Shown: positions 15,984 through 24,830 of the stretch, piece by piece
How the letters are laid out: every line of letters begins with the position of its first letter
Position numbering within the stretch: position 1 is the stretch's first letter
Source: Campylobacteraceae bacterium
GTDB taxonomy: Bacteria > Campylobacterota > Campylobacteria > Campylobacterales > Sulfurovaceae
NCBI GenBank assembly: GCA_027014605.1
Contig: JALWDJ010000043.1
Location: 1-37,706, forward strand
Direction: 5' to 3'
DNA: 37,706 nt
The notes under the pieces: generated by a model
What the model was told of the DNA's origin: nothing
The model's database searches: none
What the model saw: the letters and a program-made list of their open reading frames with translations, nothing else
Translations under genes and position numbers: made by a program

Positions 15984-18215
15984 TTAAACATCTTGTTCTA
16001 TTACTTTCTTAAAACTATTAAAGTATATATCTTTTAATTTCTTTAAATCCATATCAATATCATTTAACTTAAATATATTTCCACCAACTTTACCAATAAT
16101 ATCAACTTTTAATCCAAGCTCTCTTGCCATGTCTATAACTGTTTCTAAACTTTCTTTACTATTAACCTCTAAAATTGCTCTACTTTGAGTTTCACTAAAT
16201 ATAGCTCTCTTATCTTCTACTCTAACTCCAGCAACTACTCCAAGTCCTGAAACTGCCGACATTTTTGCTAAGGTAATAGCAAGTCCACCTAAGTTTAAAT
16301 CTTTAGCTGAACAGAGTAACCCTTTTCTGTTTGCATTAATCACAAGCTCCCATAGTCTAAGTTCTTTGTTATAGTCTATATCTGAAATCTCTCCTGTTGT
16401 CTCATTAAATAGCTCTTTTATATAGAGTGAACCACCAAAATCCATATTGGTCTCTCCAATTAACAGAAGATGATTTTCTGCATATTGAAAATATGAAGGA
16501 AGAACTGATTTTTGATTATCATTAACACCAACCATTGCAATAGCAGGTGTTGGAAAAACAGATACCCCATTTGTTTCATTATATAGAGATACATTTCCAC
16601 TTACAACAGGAGTATTAAGTTTACTACAAGCCTCCTTTATCCCTTCGCAAGATTTTGCAAACTGCCACATAACTTCAGGATTTTCAGGATTACCGAAATT
16701 TAAACAATCTGTAATTGCTAAAGGTCTAGCCCCACTCATAGCCACATTTCTACCACTCTCCATAACAGCTAAAGCACTCCCCTTTTTAGGGTCAATATAG
16801 CAGTATCTAGGGTTGCAATCACTACTCATTGCTAAAGCTTTTCCATTCTCTTTTACTCTAATGCAACTTGCATCAAGGCTTCCAGGGTGTTTTATTGTAT
16901 TTGTCTGTACCATAGAGTCATACTGCTCATATATCCAACGCTTATCAACAACTTCCATAGATGATATAAGTTTTTCAAATGCCTCTTGATTATCTATTTT
17001 TGGATAGCTATCTATATTTTTATCTTTTATCTTATCTAAATACTTAGGTTTTGATATAGGTCTATCTAAGATAGGTGCTTCCTCGCTAACAGGTGCTATT
17101 GGCATATCACACACTTTCTCTCCATGCCAAAATAGCTCCATTCTACCACTATCAGTCACCTCTCCAATAGTTGCTACATCTAAATCCCACTTTTTAAATA
17201 TCTCAATAACCTCATCTTCTCTCCCCTTTTTAACACATATCAACATTCTCTCTTGAGATTCGCTTAACATAAAGTCATAAGGAGTCATTCCCTCTTCTCT
17301 AGCAGGAACTTTATCTAAATCCATTCTCATACCAGCACCACTCTTTCCTGCCATCTCAAAAGATGATGAGGTAAGCCCTGCAGCACCCATATCTTGAATA
17401 CCAATAACTATATCTTTTTTACTCTTAAATAACTCCAGACAAGCCTCTAATAGTAGTTTCTCTGTAAATGGGTCACCAACTTGAACAGTAGGTCTTAGAG
17501 ATTTGCTCTCTTCGGTAAAGCTATCACTACTCATAACAGCTCCACCCAATCCATCTCTACCTGTTTTAGAACCTACATACATAACAGAGTTTCCAATCCC
17601 CTCAGCAACACCTAAAAATATCTCATCACTCTTTACCAAACCTAAAGAGAAGGCATTTACTAATATATTTCCATTATAGCTCTCATCAAAACTAACCTCT
17701 CCACCAATTGTAGGAACTCCCATACAGTTACCATAATCACCAATCCCCTCAACAACACCCTTTACAAGATGTCTTTGGTATTTTGATATTTTATCTCTAT
17801 CTGTTATATTTCCAAATCTTAGAGCATTCATATTTGCAACAGGTCTAGCCCCCATTGTAAATATATCTCTAAGTATCCCTCCAACACCAGTAGCTGCACC
17901 TTGATATGGCTCAATAAAACTTGGGTGGTTGTGTGACTCCATCTTAAATACACCTGCCATTCCACCACCAATATCAATAATACCAGCATTCTCTCCCGGC
18001 CCTTGAATAACCCATGGTGCTTTAGTAGGAAAACCATTAAGATATTTTTTACTAGATTTATATGAGCAGTGTTCAGACCACATAGCTGAAAATATTCCAA
18101 GCTCAACAATATTTGGCTCTCTTCCATCAAGTATTTCTAATATATGTTCATACTCTTGATAACTAAGCTTATGTGATTTTAATATTTCATCTAAGTTTTC
18201 TAATGGTTTTGACAT
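15984..18215 (-). CDS. purL: Phosphoribosylformylglycinamidine synthase, PurL subunit
   Basis: This is the ATP-dependent FGAM synthase of de novo purine synthesis. It receives ammonia from a separate glutaminase subunit (PurQ) with PurS. At 743 residues it is the small bacterial type, not the 1300-residue fused type. Key stretches are [17 protein letters not shown] at the start, [23 protein letters not shown] with H95 and H97, [15 protein letters not shown] and [12 protein letters not shown]. The ATG at 18215 is preceded by AGGAAC on the minus strand. purQ and purS are not in the window. The gene stands between a convergent small secreted protein gene and the codirectional MBL hydrolase 96 bases upstream. 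Confidence 0.97.
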   Translation of the reverse strand: MSKPLENLDEILKSHKLSYQEYEHILEILDGREPNIVELGIFSAMWSEHCSYKSSKKYLNGFPTKAPWVIQGPGENAGIIDIGGGMAGVFKMESHNHPSFIEPYQGAATGVGGILRDIFTMGARPVANMNALRFGNITDRDKISKYQRHLVKGVVEGIGDYGNCMGVPTIGGEVSFDESYNGNILVNAFSLGLVKSDEIFLGVAEGIGNSVMYVGSKTGRDGLGGAVMSSDSFTEESKSLRPTVQVGDPFTEKLLLEACLELFKSKKDIVIGIQDMGAAGLTSSSFEMAGKSGAGMRMDLDKVPAREEGMTPYDFMLSESQERMLICVKKGREDEVIEIFKKWDLDVATIGEVTDSGRMELFWHGEKVCDMPIAPVSEEAPILDRPISKPKYLDKIKDKNIDSYPKIDNQEAFEKLISSMEVVDKRWIYEQYDSMVQTNTIKHPGSLDASCIRVKENGKALAMSSDCNPRYCYIDPKKGSALAVMESGRNVAMSGARPLAITDCLNFGNPENPEVMWQFAKSCEGIKEACSKLNTPVVSGNVSLYNETNGVSVFPTPAIAMVGVNDNQKSVLPSYFQYAENHLLLIGETNMDFGGSLYIKELFNETTGEISDIDYNKELRLWELVINANRKGLLCSAKDLNLGGLAITLAKMSAVSGLGVVAGVRVEDKRAIFSETQSRAILEVNSKESLETVIDMARELGLKVDIIGKVGGNIFKLNDIDMDLKKLKDIYFNSFKKVIEQDV

Positions 18216-18311
18216 TATTTTAGTTCCTAATGTTATAGAGATTTTAAGTGCGTTATTTTATCAAAAACTATTAAATCTATCTTTAAATCAGAGAAATTTA
18301 ATCCTAAATAA

Positions 18312-18920
18312 CTAACTATTTTTGATATATTCAATCCATTGATTAAAAAATCTCTGCTCTCTTTTTAGAGTTGTACTTACTCCATGACCTGTATATAGAG
18401 TAAAATCCTCTTCTATTTTCATAGCTTTTTTTAAGCTTTTTATCATCTCATCTCCATTAGAGTATGGAAAATCCCATCTTCCAATAGAACCATTAAATAT
18501 AAAATCTCCACTTAACCATATATCATCAATCTCTATAATACTATTTGCTGGAGTATGCCCTGCAAATAGCCTATATTTAAACTTAACCCCATCTATACTA
18601 AACTCCTTATCACCATCAACGAATACATCAGGTTCGCTCGTAGGTGTTCCTTGATTAAATGGGTCATTTTGTAACATAAAAGCGTCGCCCTTAGGAACAT
18701 ATAGTGGAACTTTTAGCTCTCTTTGTAACTCTGCGTTACTCCATACATGGTCAAAGTGACCATGTGTATTTAATATAGCAATAGGATTTCTTATATTATC
18801 CAATACCCATCTAGTAGCTCCAACTCCAGGGTCGATTATAAGGTCTCTATTTTTAATAGTTACAATATAACAGTTAGTTTGATAAGCACCCATTGGTTGC
18901 ATTTTTATTTCAATCATCAT
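18312..18920 (-). CDS. MBL-fold metallo-hydrolase (glyoxalase II-like)
   Basis: This is a cytoplasmic metal-dependent hydrolase of the metallo-beta-lactamase fold, 202 residues. The metal motif H53-G-H55-F-D57-H58 is intact. The later ligands lie in FAGHTPANS, WLSGDFIFNGSIGR and YTGHG. The short length and SIGRWDFPYSN segment resemble the glyoxalase II-like proteins common in bacteria, which hydrolyse S-acylglutathione-like or other thioesters. The true substrate is unknown. AGHTPANS replaces the usual TPGHTPGS, a modest change. Two tandem ATG codons begin the frame; AAAGG lies about 9 bases upstream. It could be read through into purL, 96 bases downstream on the same strand. Confidence 0.85.
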   Translation of the reverse strand: MMIEIKMQPMGAYQTNCYIVTIKNRDLIIDPGVGATRWVLDNIRNPIAILNTHGHFDHVWSNAELQRELKVPLYVPKGDAFMLQNDPFNQGTPTSEPDVFVDGDKEFSIDGVKFKYRLFAGHTPANSIIEIDDIWLSGDFIFNGSIGRWDFPYSNGDEMIKSLKKAMKIEEDFTLYTGHGVSTTLKREQRFFNQWIEYIKNS

Positions 18921-19284
18921 TAGATAACCTTTTATAATATTTTGGATATTGTAGCTAAATTATCTAATATTTATTATGATAAAAAACTTTATAATAATTT
19001 ATTAATTTAAAATCTATTAAAAAGTATAAGTTGACTATGGCTATTATCTACATATCAATGTTTGTATTAATCTCAATATGAACTCTTAAAATATAATTTC
19101 TATAAATATAGATAAAATAGCTAATTTTTACTAAAGTTTTATAGTAAAATGTGAATTTTTAATACCTTTTTATAAATAACATAAAAAAATAGTATAAAAT
19201 ACCTATTGTTTACAATTAAATTTAATATTATTCATTGTATAATATCAAAGTGCAAGATAAAATATTAAAATAAAGAGAAAAAAA
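18921..19284. other. 364-base gene-free divergent region
   Basis: This very A-T-rich gap separates the leftward MBL gene from the rightward DegT-family gene. Four things can be seen. A hairpin TTTTACTA (19126-19133) and TAGTAAAA (19142-19149) has an 8-base loop, with TTTTT at about 19156-19160. A TATAAT at 19092-19097 lies just upstream of it. A 5-bp dyad ATTGT-TT-ACAAT is at 19205-19216. A -10 box is at 19238-19243, embedded in a 7-bp inverted repeat. The only open frame is a 14-codon hydrophobic one at 19037 without a ribosome-binding site, which I do not call. Confidence 0.5.
19205..19245 (+). promoter_or_regulatory. Promoter of the DegT-lpxK-lptB operon
   Basis: TATAAT at 19238-19243 is a consensus -10 box about 45 bases before the ATG at 19285. 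It overlaps the right arm of an inverted repeat, ATATTAT (19225-19231) and ATAATAT (19239-19245). Upstream, ATTGTTTACAAT at 19205-19216 is a 5-bp dyad with a 2-base centre. The overlap of dyad and -10 box is suitable for repression, but A-T richness makes chance dyads likely. Confidence 0.45.
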
Positions 19285-20421
19285 ATGGAAAATATAATTG
19301 AGTTCTTTAAACCGACAATTCAAGATAGTACGATGCAATATGTAAATGATGTTCTCTCTTTTTCTGATAATACAAAAGTAAAAAAGTTGGAGAATTCTTT
19401 TAAAAAGTTTATAGGTTGTAATTACGCCATATCTACTAATAGTGGGAGTTCTGCACTTCATTTAGCTATGTGTGCTTTAGATTTTAAAAGAGGTGATAAA
19501 GTTATATGTAGTATAAATGTATTTCCTTCTATCCCAGAAGCTGTCAGACATTTTGATGCAGAGCCTATCTTTGTAGATATTGAGAGCAGAAATTATACTA
19601 TGGATTTAAAAAAATTAGAAAATGCCTTAATAAAAAATCAGAGTAAAAAACTAAAAGCAGTAGTTGTAAGTCATATGTCAGGTAAGTTAGCTGATTTAGA
19701 TGCAATATACGCTTTAGCAAAAAAATATAAAGTAAAGGTTATTGAAGATGCTAGTAATAATATGGGAGCAAAATATAAAGATAGATATATTGGAAATAGT
19801 GGGGCTGATATAACTGTTTTTAGTTTTGCTCCACACTTATGTAACTCTATTATTAATGGTGGCATGTTAGTTACTAACAGTAAAAAGATATATCAAAGAG
19901 CAGAACTATTAGGTTTTCATGGTATGCAAAGAAAATCTTGTGATAATTATGGTAATGTTGATTATATATATGATGTTATCGATATTGGTTGGAAATATGA
20001 TATGTCTCAAATTAATGCAGCATATTGTCTTACAGATTTAGAGAATTTAAATAGTACAATTGCACGAAGACAAGAGATAGCTTCTAAATATGATAAGTTA
20101 CTTGCAAATCTTAATCATGTAAAATTACCTGAAAGAGATGAAGATGATATATGTGCATTATATATTGTAGAGATAGACAAAAATAGAGACCATTTTGTAA
20201 ATGAATTAAAAAAAGAGGGTGTAAAAGTTAATGTTCAATATATGCCACTACATTTAACTAAATATTATAAAAATAAATACTCTATGAAAGTCTTTGACTA
20301 TTCTGTTGCTCTAGGCTGTTTTCAGAGAGTTATGTCTCTACCTATATACCCGTCTTTAAGTGATAGTGATGTAGATAAAATTTGTGAAGCTGTCAAAAAA
20401 GTGGCCAGTGAACATGTTTAA
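19285..20421 (+). CDS. DegT/DnrJ/EryC1/StrS-family PLP protein lacking the Schiff-base lysine
   Basis: The 378-residue product has the full layout of a sugar aminotransferase. STNSGSSALHLAM is the phosphate-binding loop. SHMSGKLADLDAI and VIEDASNNMGA keep the Asp that contacts the PLP ring nitrogen. WKYDMSQINAAYCLTDLE and QYMPLHLTKYY are also typical. At the place of the catalytic lysine the sequence is S180-F-A-P-H184-L185-C-N, followed by INGG instead of GEGG, so the lysine position reads Leu with His next to it. In the WlbC protein of the same window the lysine is present (SFFPAK). It may be a dehydratase-like or non-catalytic relative. The 3' end overlaps lpxK, and C. jejuni makes a 3-amino lipid A sugar with a DegT-type GnnB, so a lipid A or LPS role is plausible but unproven. 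Confidence 0.8.
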   Translation: MENIIEFFKPTIQDSTMQYVNDVLSFSDNTKVKKLENSFKKFIGCNYAISTNSGSSALHLAMCALDFKRGDKVICSINVFPSIPEAVRHFDAEPIFVDIESRNYTMDLKKLENALIKNQSKKLKAVVVSHMSGKLADLDAIYALAKKYKVKVIEDASNNMGAKYKDRYIGNSGADITVFSFAPHLCNSIINGGMLVTNSKKIYQRAELLGFHGMQRKSCDNYGNVDYIYDVIDIGWKYDMSQINAAYCLTDLENLNSTIARRQEIASKYDKLLANLNHVKLPERDEDDICALYIVEIDKNRDHFVNELKKEGVKVNVQYMPLHLTKYYKNKYSMKVFDYSVALGCFQRVMSLPIYPSLSDSDVDKICEAVKKVASEHV

Positions 20422-21373
20422 TAATTTTATAGTCTCTTTATTTGAGAGACTATTTTTTAAACCAACTATATTTCACTGGTTTTTTATTATTCTCTTATCT
20501 CCATTATCTCTTATATATGGTTTATCTATGCTACTTAGACGACTATTAACTACTGAAGAGGATTTTCAAATTCCAATTATTAGTGTAGGAAATTTAATAG
20601 TTGGAGGGAGTGGTAAAACACCCTTTATAATTTCACTGGCTTTTAAATATAAAAATAGTTATATTATATCAAGAGGTTATGGTAGGAAAAGCAGGGGATT
20701 AATAGAGGTTAGTAGTAGAGGCAAGATATTAATAGATGTATTTAACAGTGGAGATGAGGCTATGCTTATGGCAAAAGAGTTACCTAATTCATCTGTTATT
20801 GTTAGTAAAAATAGAAAAGAGGCAATTAGATTAGCAAAAGAGAGAGGTGCTAGAGTCGTATTTTTAGATGATGGATTTAATAGAGTTGATATAAAAAAAT
20901 TTGAGATTTTATTATTTCCAAAAGAGATTAATAACTACTTACCATTTCCAGCAGGTGGATTTAGAGAGTTCTATTTTTCTAAAATCTTTGCCGATTTAAA
21001 TCTAATAGAAGATAGAGATTTTAGAAGAGTAGTAACAATTAAAAATCCTACAGATAGAATGATTTTAGTTACAGCAATATCAAATCCAAAGAGATTAGAT
21101 CCATATTTACCTAAAAATATCATAAAAAAGATATATCTAAAAGACCATAGCTATTTTGATAAAAATGATTTAAAAAAGACTCTATCTACGCTTAATGGTA
21201 CATCTTTACTTATCACTCAAAAAGATGAGGTTAAAATGAGTAGTTTTAACTTTCCCCTCTCTATTATGATATTAAAATTAGATATTAATAGTGTTGTTTT
21301 TAACAATGTAGATAGATATATTAAAAAATTTGATATAATCTCCAAAAAAAATAGGACTATAGATAATGGATAA
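20414..21373 (+). CDS. lpxK: Tetraacyldisaccharide 4'-kinase (lipid A synthesis)
   Basis: This inner-membrane kinase phosphorylates the 4' position of the lipid A disaccharide precursor. An N-terminal hydrophobic helix (residues about 14-36, ending in PLSLIYG) anchors it. The P-loop is G64-G-S-G-K68-T69 in GNLIVGGSGKTP. Other family stretches are SRGYGRKSRG, GDEAMLMA, VVFLDDGFNR and LLITQKDEVK. I choose ATG 20414 (319 residues) over the upstream GTG at 20384. The family N-terminus starts near MFNNF, and the extra residues would all lie in the overlap with the preceding gene. The start overlaps the DegT stop by 8 bases and the 3' end overlaps mog by 8 bases, so coupling is likely. Confidence 0.93.
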   Translation: MFNNFIVSLFERLFFKPTIFHWFFIILLSPLSLIYGLSMLLRRLLTTEEDFQIPIISVGNLIVGGSGKTPFIISLAFKYKNSYIISRGYGRKSRGLIEVSSRGKILIDVFNSGDEAMLMAKELPNSSVIVSKNRKEAIRLAKERGARVVFLDDGFNRVDIKKFEILLFPKEINNYLPFPAGGFREFYFSKIFADLNLIEDRDFRRVVTIKNPTDRMILVTAISNPKRLDPYLPKNIIKKIYLKDHSYFDKNDLKKTLSTLNGTSLLITQKDEVKMSSFNFPLSIMILKLDINSVVFNNVDRYIKKFDIISKKNRTIDNG

Positions 21374-21899
21374 GATTAAAATAGGTGTTATAACTACAAG
21401 TGACAGAGCAAGTAGTGGAATTTATGAGGATATTTCAGGTGTTGCTATTATGGATACTATGAGAGAGTATCTATTAAATGAGTGTGAGTATGAGTATAGA
21501 TGTATTCCAGATGAGCAAGATATTATAGAAAAGACTCTTATTAGTTTAGCAGATGAGTATGATTGTGATTTAATTGTGACAACAGGTGGTACAGGACCAG
21601 CACCAAGAGATGTAACAACAGAAGCAACTGAAAAAGTTTGTACTAAACTTCTACCTGGATTTGGAGAGCAGATGAGAGCAGTAAGTTTACAATATGTCCC
21701 AACAGCAATTTTATCAAGACAAACAGCAGGGATATACTCCAAATCATTAATTATAAATCTACCAGGTAAACCAAAATCTATTAGAGAATGTTTAGATGCA
21801 GTCTTTCCAGCAGTCCCATACTGTATTGACTTAATAGGTGGTGCTTATATGGAGGCTAATGAAAAAGTTATTAAGATATTTAGACCAAAGGCTAAATAG
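21366..21899 (+). CDS. mog: Molybdopterin adenylyltransferase
   Basis: This enzyme adenylates molybdopterin before molybdenum insertion in molybdenum-cofactor synthesis. The MogA/MoaB fold is shown by IGVITTSDRASSGIYEDISG at the N-terminus, T72-T-G-G-T-G-P78 followed by APRDVTTEAT, and NLPGKPKSIRECLDAVFP. The 177-residue length fits the MogA branch. It overlaps lpxK by 8 bases, and the next small gene starts in its stop codon (TAGTG). The presence of a Mo-cofactor gene inside a lipid A operon has no obvious functional logic. It implies Mo enzymes such as nitrate or formate enzymes elsewhere in the genome. Confidence 0.93.
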   Translation: MDKIKIGVITTSDRASSGIYEDISGVAIMDTMREYLLNECEYEYRCIPDEQDIIEKTLISLADEYDCDLIVTTGGTGPAPRDVTTEATEKVCTKLLPGFGEQMRAVSLQYVPTAILSRQTAGIYSKSLIINLPGKPKSIRECLDAVFPAVPYCIDLIGGAYMEANEKVIKIFRPKAK

Positions 21900-22108
21900 T
21901 GAATATAGATTTCATAGATAAAAAACTTCAAGAGATATATAAAGAGCTAGAAAAAGATATAATGAAAATTTTAATGGATGAATCTTTAGACAAAAAACAG
22001 ACAAATCTTAGAGTAAAACCAATAAGTTCTGCAAAAAAGATTTTAGAAAATGCATTAGATAGTATTAAAATGGTTAATAAATTATCTAAAGAGGAAATAG
22101 GAAAATGA
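21899..22108 (+). CDS. Small charged cytoplasmic protein, unknown
   Basis: I do not recognise this 69-residue product. It is Lys/Asp/Glu rich, has no signal peptide or membrane segment, and is predicted mostly helical (FIDKKLQEIYKELEKDIMK, then KKILENALDSIKMVNKL). It could form a short coiled coil. The start is GTG overlapping the mog stop as TAGTG, and its end overlaps the next gene as ATGA. These tight overlaps on both sides are the main evidence that it is translated. Confidence 0.65.
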   Translation: MNIDFIDKKLQEIYKELEKDIMKILMDESLDKKQTNLRVKPISSAKKILENALDSIKMVNKLSKEEIGK

Positions 22109-22350
22109 GGATAGTTCTAGTATTTATTTCTCTTCTAAGTAATATAATTTTATTAGCATCAAACAAACAAGCAAATACTCAAATACCCATGCCTTGGCTA
22201 TTACCATGGCTTATTATATATCTAATTTTAATATCTATTTTATTTTGGCTATTTTATAAAGCAATAAAAGCTAAAAATAAAAAAAAATATATTTATATGA
22301 TAATTTTTATATTTATTTTAATGACTATATTCTCATTTTTACCAATATAA
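22105..22350 (+). CDS. Small integral membrane protein, unknown
   Basis: This 81-residue product is very hydrophobic, with three probable membrane segments: about residues 3-19 (possibly a signal), 29-50 (rich in Trp and Pro, LPWLIIYLILISILFWLFY) and 60-79. A basic loop KAIKAKNKKK lies between the second and third. I recognise no family. It starts in an ATGA overlap with the preceding small gene, and AAGGAGAG after its end serves the S4-domain gene 12 bases downstream. The operon context (lipid A kinase, ABC ATPase LptB) allows, but does not show, an envelope role. Confidence 0.65.
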   Translation: MRIVLVFISLLSNIILLASNKQANTQIPMPWLLPWLIIYLILISILFWLFYKAIKAKNKKKYIYMIIFIFILMTIFSFLPI

Positions 22351-22362
22351 GGAGAGATTATT

Positions 22363-22608
22363 TTGCGTATAGATAAGTGGTTATCATCCGTTAATGTTAT
22401 AAAGAGAAGAACAATAGCATCAGATATGGTAAAAAGCGGGGTAGTATATATTAATGGATTAAAAGCAAAAGCAAGTAAGAATGTATCTATTGGTGATAAG
22501 ATAACTATTGAATATCTAAAAGGTACAAAAAATTATGAAGTTTTACAAATTCCTAAAACAAAAACTATTCCAAAAAGTAAAAAAGATGAGTATTTTAAGG
22601 AGATATAG
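22363..22608 (+). CDS. S4-domain RNA-binding protein (Hsp15-like)
   Basis: This 81-residue protein is almost only an S4 RNA-binding domain. MRIDKWLSSVNVIKRRTIA and the turn VYINGLKAKASKNVSIGDKI are the hallmark, followed by a basic tail KTKTIPKSKKDEYF. Hsp15 (HslR) relatives bind stalled 50S subunits or rRNA; the exact role here is unknown. Translation starts at TTG, with AAGGAG about 8 bases before it. In C. jejuni the corresponding gene (Cj0667) also precedes tsaE and lptB; here trpD has come between. Confidence 0.88.
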   Translation: MRIDKWLSSVNVIKRRTIASDMVKSGVVYINGLKAKASKNVSIGDKITIEYLKGTKNYEVLQIPKTKTIPKSKKDEYFKEI

Positions 22609-23579
22609 TGATAAAAGAGAAGTTTGAGAAACTATTTAAAGGAGAGTTAGATAAAAATGAGGCTAGAGAGTTTCTAATAAATTTATATAAAGTGGGGGAG
22701 AGTGCTAAAGATATAGCTATTGCTTCAGATATTATGAGAAAATATTCCATAAAATTACCAATACCTAAAGAACTACAAAATAGAGCAATAGATGTAGTAG
22801 GAACAGGAGGAGATAAAAGTGGAAGCTTTAATATATCTACAACAGTTTCTCTTCTTCTCTCATCGCTAGATTTAGTTGTTGCAAAACATGGTAATAGAAG
22901 TATAACTTCAAAATCAGGTTCAGCAGACCTATTAGAGGCATTAGGAGTTAATCTCAATCTAATACCAGATAAGCAGGTAAAAATGTTAGAAGAGACAGGA
23001 TTTACCTTTATATTTGCAATAAAACACCACCCAGCTATGAAGTATATTATGCCAATTAGAAAATCTATAGAGCATAGAACTATATTTAATATCTTAGGAC
23101 CTCTAACAAATCCAGCAGGGGCAAAAAAATATCTTTTAGGAGTATTCTCATCTAATTATATTGAAAAGATAGCTCAAGCTTTAGTAGAGTTAAATACAAA
23201 AAGAGCTTTTGTTGTAAGTAGCCGTGATGGAATGGACGAGATAAGCCTCTCTACAGTTACAGATTTTGCCTATATTGAAGATAAAAGGGTATCAAAAGGG
23301 GTAATTGACCCAGAAGAGTTTGAATTTAAATTAGCACCCAAAGAAGCAATTTTAGGAGGAGATGCAAATATCAATGCAGAGATAACCAAAGATATATTTT
23401 CAAATAGAGCAACAGATGCACAGAGAGATATAGTTATATTAAATGCAGGTTACGCACTATTTGCAGATGGAAAAGCTAGAGATATGCAAGAGGCTTTTGA
23501 GATGGGAAGATATGCAATAGAGAGTGGAAGAGCGTTAAAACATTTAGAGTATATAGTTAAAGTATCGAATAAATTATGA
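22608..23579 (+). CDS. trpD: Anthranilate phosphoribosyltransferase
   Basis: This enzyme joins anthranilate to PRPP, the second step of tryptophan synthesis. The PRPP-binding motif G65-T-G-G-D69 is present in DVVGTGGDKSGSFNIST. KHGNRSITSKSGSADLLEALG and RTIFNILGPLTNPA are intact, and the length (323) is normal. It starts with GTG overlapping the S4-domain stop (TAGTG), with AAGGAG just upstream, and overlaps tsaE by ATGA. No other trp gene is in the window, so the pathway is split across the chromosome. A related nucleoside or pyridine phosphoribosyltransferase is unlikely given the exact TrpD motifs. Confidence 0.95.
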   Translation: MIKEKFEKLFKGELDKNEAREFLINLYKVGESAKDIAIASDIMRKYSIKLPIPKELQNRAIDVVGTGGDKSGSFNISTTVSLLLSSLDLVVAKHGNRSITSKSGSADLLEALGVNLNLIPDKQVKMLEETGFTFIFAIKHHPAMKYIMPIRKSIEHRTIFNILGPLTNPAGAKKYLLGVFSSNYIEKIAQALVELNTKRAFVVSSRDGMDEISLSTVTDFAYIEDKRVSKGVIDPEEFEFKLAPKEAILGGDANINAEITKDIFSNRATDAQRDIVILNAGYALFADGKARDMQEAFEMGRYAIESGRALKHLEYIVKVSNKL

Positions 23580-23992
23580 AAAAGATATTTAGAGCTAATA
23601 TGGATGAACTTAATATAGTAGCTAATTATCTAAATAGAACTCTACCAAAAGATGCTATTATCTTTTTAGTTGGAGATTTAGCTTCAGGAAAGACAACTCT
23701 AACTAAAGCTATTGCTAAATCTAAAGAGGTTGATAGTGAAGTTACATCTCCTACATTTTCACTTCAACACATATATAGCAATGACTTTTTTCATTATGAT
23801 TTATATAGGATAGACTATATTGAGTTTATGCAGTTAGGTATATTCGAGGAGTTTAATAAGAGTGGCTGGCACTTAATAGAATGGGGTGATGATATATTAA
23901 AGAGTTTTCTTAAAAATGCTGGATATAATATATTTACTATTTCAATTACTCCCCATGAAAATAGTAGAGAATATATAATAAAGAAGAGTTAA
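23576..23992 (+). CDS. tsaE: tRNA threonylcarbamoyladenosine synthesis ATPase TsaE
   Basis: This small ATPase works with TsaB and TsaD to make the t6A modification next to the anticodon of ANN-decoding tRNAs. The P-loop GDLASGKTT has K39. The family segments SPTFSLQHIY, FFHYDLYRID and HLIEWGDDI are present in 138 residues. It overlaps trpD by 4 bases, and lptB begins immediately after its stop. The pairing of tsaE with lptB is conserved in Campylobacter. Confidence 0.93.
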   Translation: MKKIFRANMDELNIVANYLNRTLPKDAIIFLVGDLASGKTTLTKAIAKSKEVDSEVTSPTFSLQHIYSNDFFHYDLYRIDYIEFMQLGIFEEFNKSGWHLIEWGDDILKSFLKNAGYNIFTISITPHENSREYIIKKS

Positions 23993-24724
23993 ATGGAAGA
24001 AAAGCATATATTAGAAGCTCGACATCTATCAAAAACTATTAAAAAGATTAAAATTATCCATGATATATCTCTAAATATTAAATCTCGTGAAGTAGTTGGA
24101 TTACTAGGACCAAATGGAGCAGGGAAAAGTACAACATTTTATATGATTTGTGGTATTACAGATGTTACAGATGGTAAAGTTTTTTTAGATGAAAGAGATA
24201 TTACAAAACTTCCTCTTAGTGCAAGAGCAAGATTAGGAATTGGATATCTTCCACAAGAATCTAGTATATTTAAAGATTTAACAGTTGAAGAGAATTTATC
24301 AATGGGTGCAAAAGCTATGAAGTTAAATAGAAAATTAGCTCAAAAAAGAATAGAAGACCTATTAAATCTATTTAATATAGAACCAATTAGAAAAAGATAT
24401 GGTATTCAACTTAGTGGTGGAGAGAGAAGACGAGTCGAAATTGCAAGGGCTTTAGTAGCTAGACCTAAATTTCTGTTACTAGATGAGCCATTTGCAGGAG
24501 TTGATCCAATATCTGTTGAAGATATTCAAGGGATTATTAGGCAGTTAATAGAGCTTAATATGGGTGTTTTAATTACAGACCATAATGTAAGAGAAACTTT
24601 AAGTATCTGTGATAGAGCTTATGTAATGCGAAATGGAGAGATGTTAGCAACTGGTAGTAGCGAAGAGATAATGAATGATAAAAATGTGAAAAAATACTAC
24701 CTAGGGGAGAATTTTCACTTTTAA
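23993..24724 (+). CDS. lptB: LPS export ABC transporter ATPase LptB
   Basis: This cytoplasmic ATPase powers extraction of lipopolysaccharide from the inner membrane with LptF, LptG and LptC. It has Walker A GPNGAGKST (K45), the Q-loop in GYLPQESSIFKDLTVEENL, the signature LSGGERRRVEIARAL, Walker B LLLDEPFAGVDP (D164, E165), and the switch His in ITDHNVRETL, which is specific to the LptB branch. Length is 243. It abuts tsaE with no gap and ends the operon that begins with the DegT gene and lpxK. The sigma-54 gene rpoN, which follows lptB in C. jejuni, is not here. Confidence 0.95.
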   Translation: MEEKHILEARHLSKTIKKIKIIHDISLNIKSREVVGLLGPNGAGKSTTFYMICGITDVTDGKVFLDERDITKLPLSARARLGIGYLPQESSIFKDLTVEENLSMGAKAMKLNRKLAQKRIEDLLNLFNIEPIRKRYGIQLSGGERRRVEIARALVARPKFLLLDEPFAGVDPISVEDIQGIIRQLIELNMGVLITDHNVRETLSICDRAYVMRNGEMLATGSSEEIMNDKNVKKYYLGENFHF

Positions 24725-24824
24725 ATATAAATAAGTATATGTAACTAAAATACTCAAATTATTTAACTTATTTACTTAATCTTCGTTTATAATTCTTATA
24801 ACTCAATGCTAAGCAGTTCTAAGA

Positions 24825-24830
24825 TATAAT
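24825..24830 (+). promoter_or_regulatory. atpB: -10 box for atpB
   Basis: TATAAT at 24825-24830 lies 34 bases ahead of the atpB ATG, and AGGACGGA at about 24853-24860 provides the ribosome-binding site. The 139-base gap after lptB holds only this and A-T-rich sequence with a weak, long-looped dyad. Confidence 0.5.

Noticed and set aside
19037-19081. 14-codon hydrophobic open frame (type I toxin-like peptide)
   Set aside because: No ribosome-binding site, no paired antisense promoter and no repeat copy; short hydrophobic frames are expected by chance in A-T-rich DNA.
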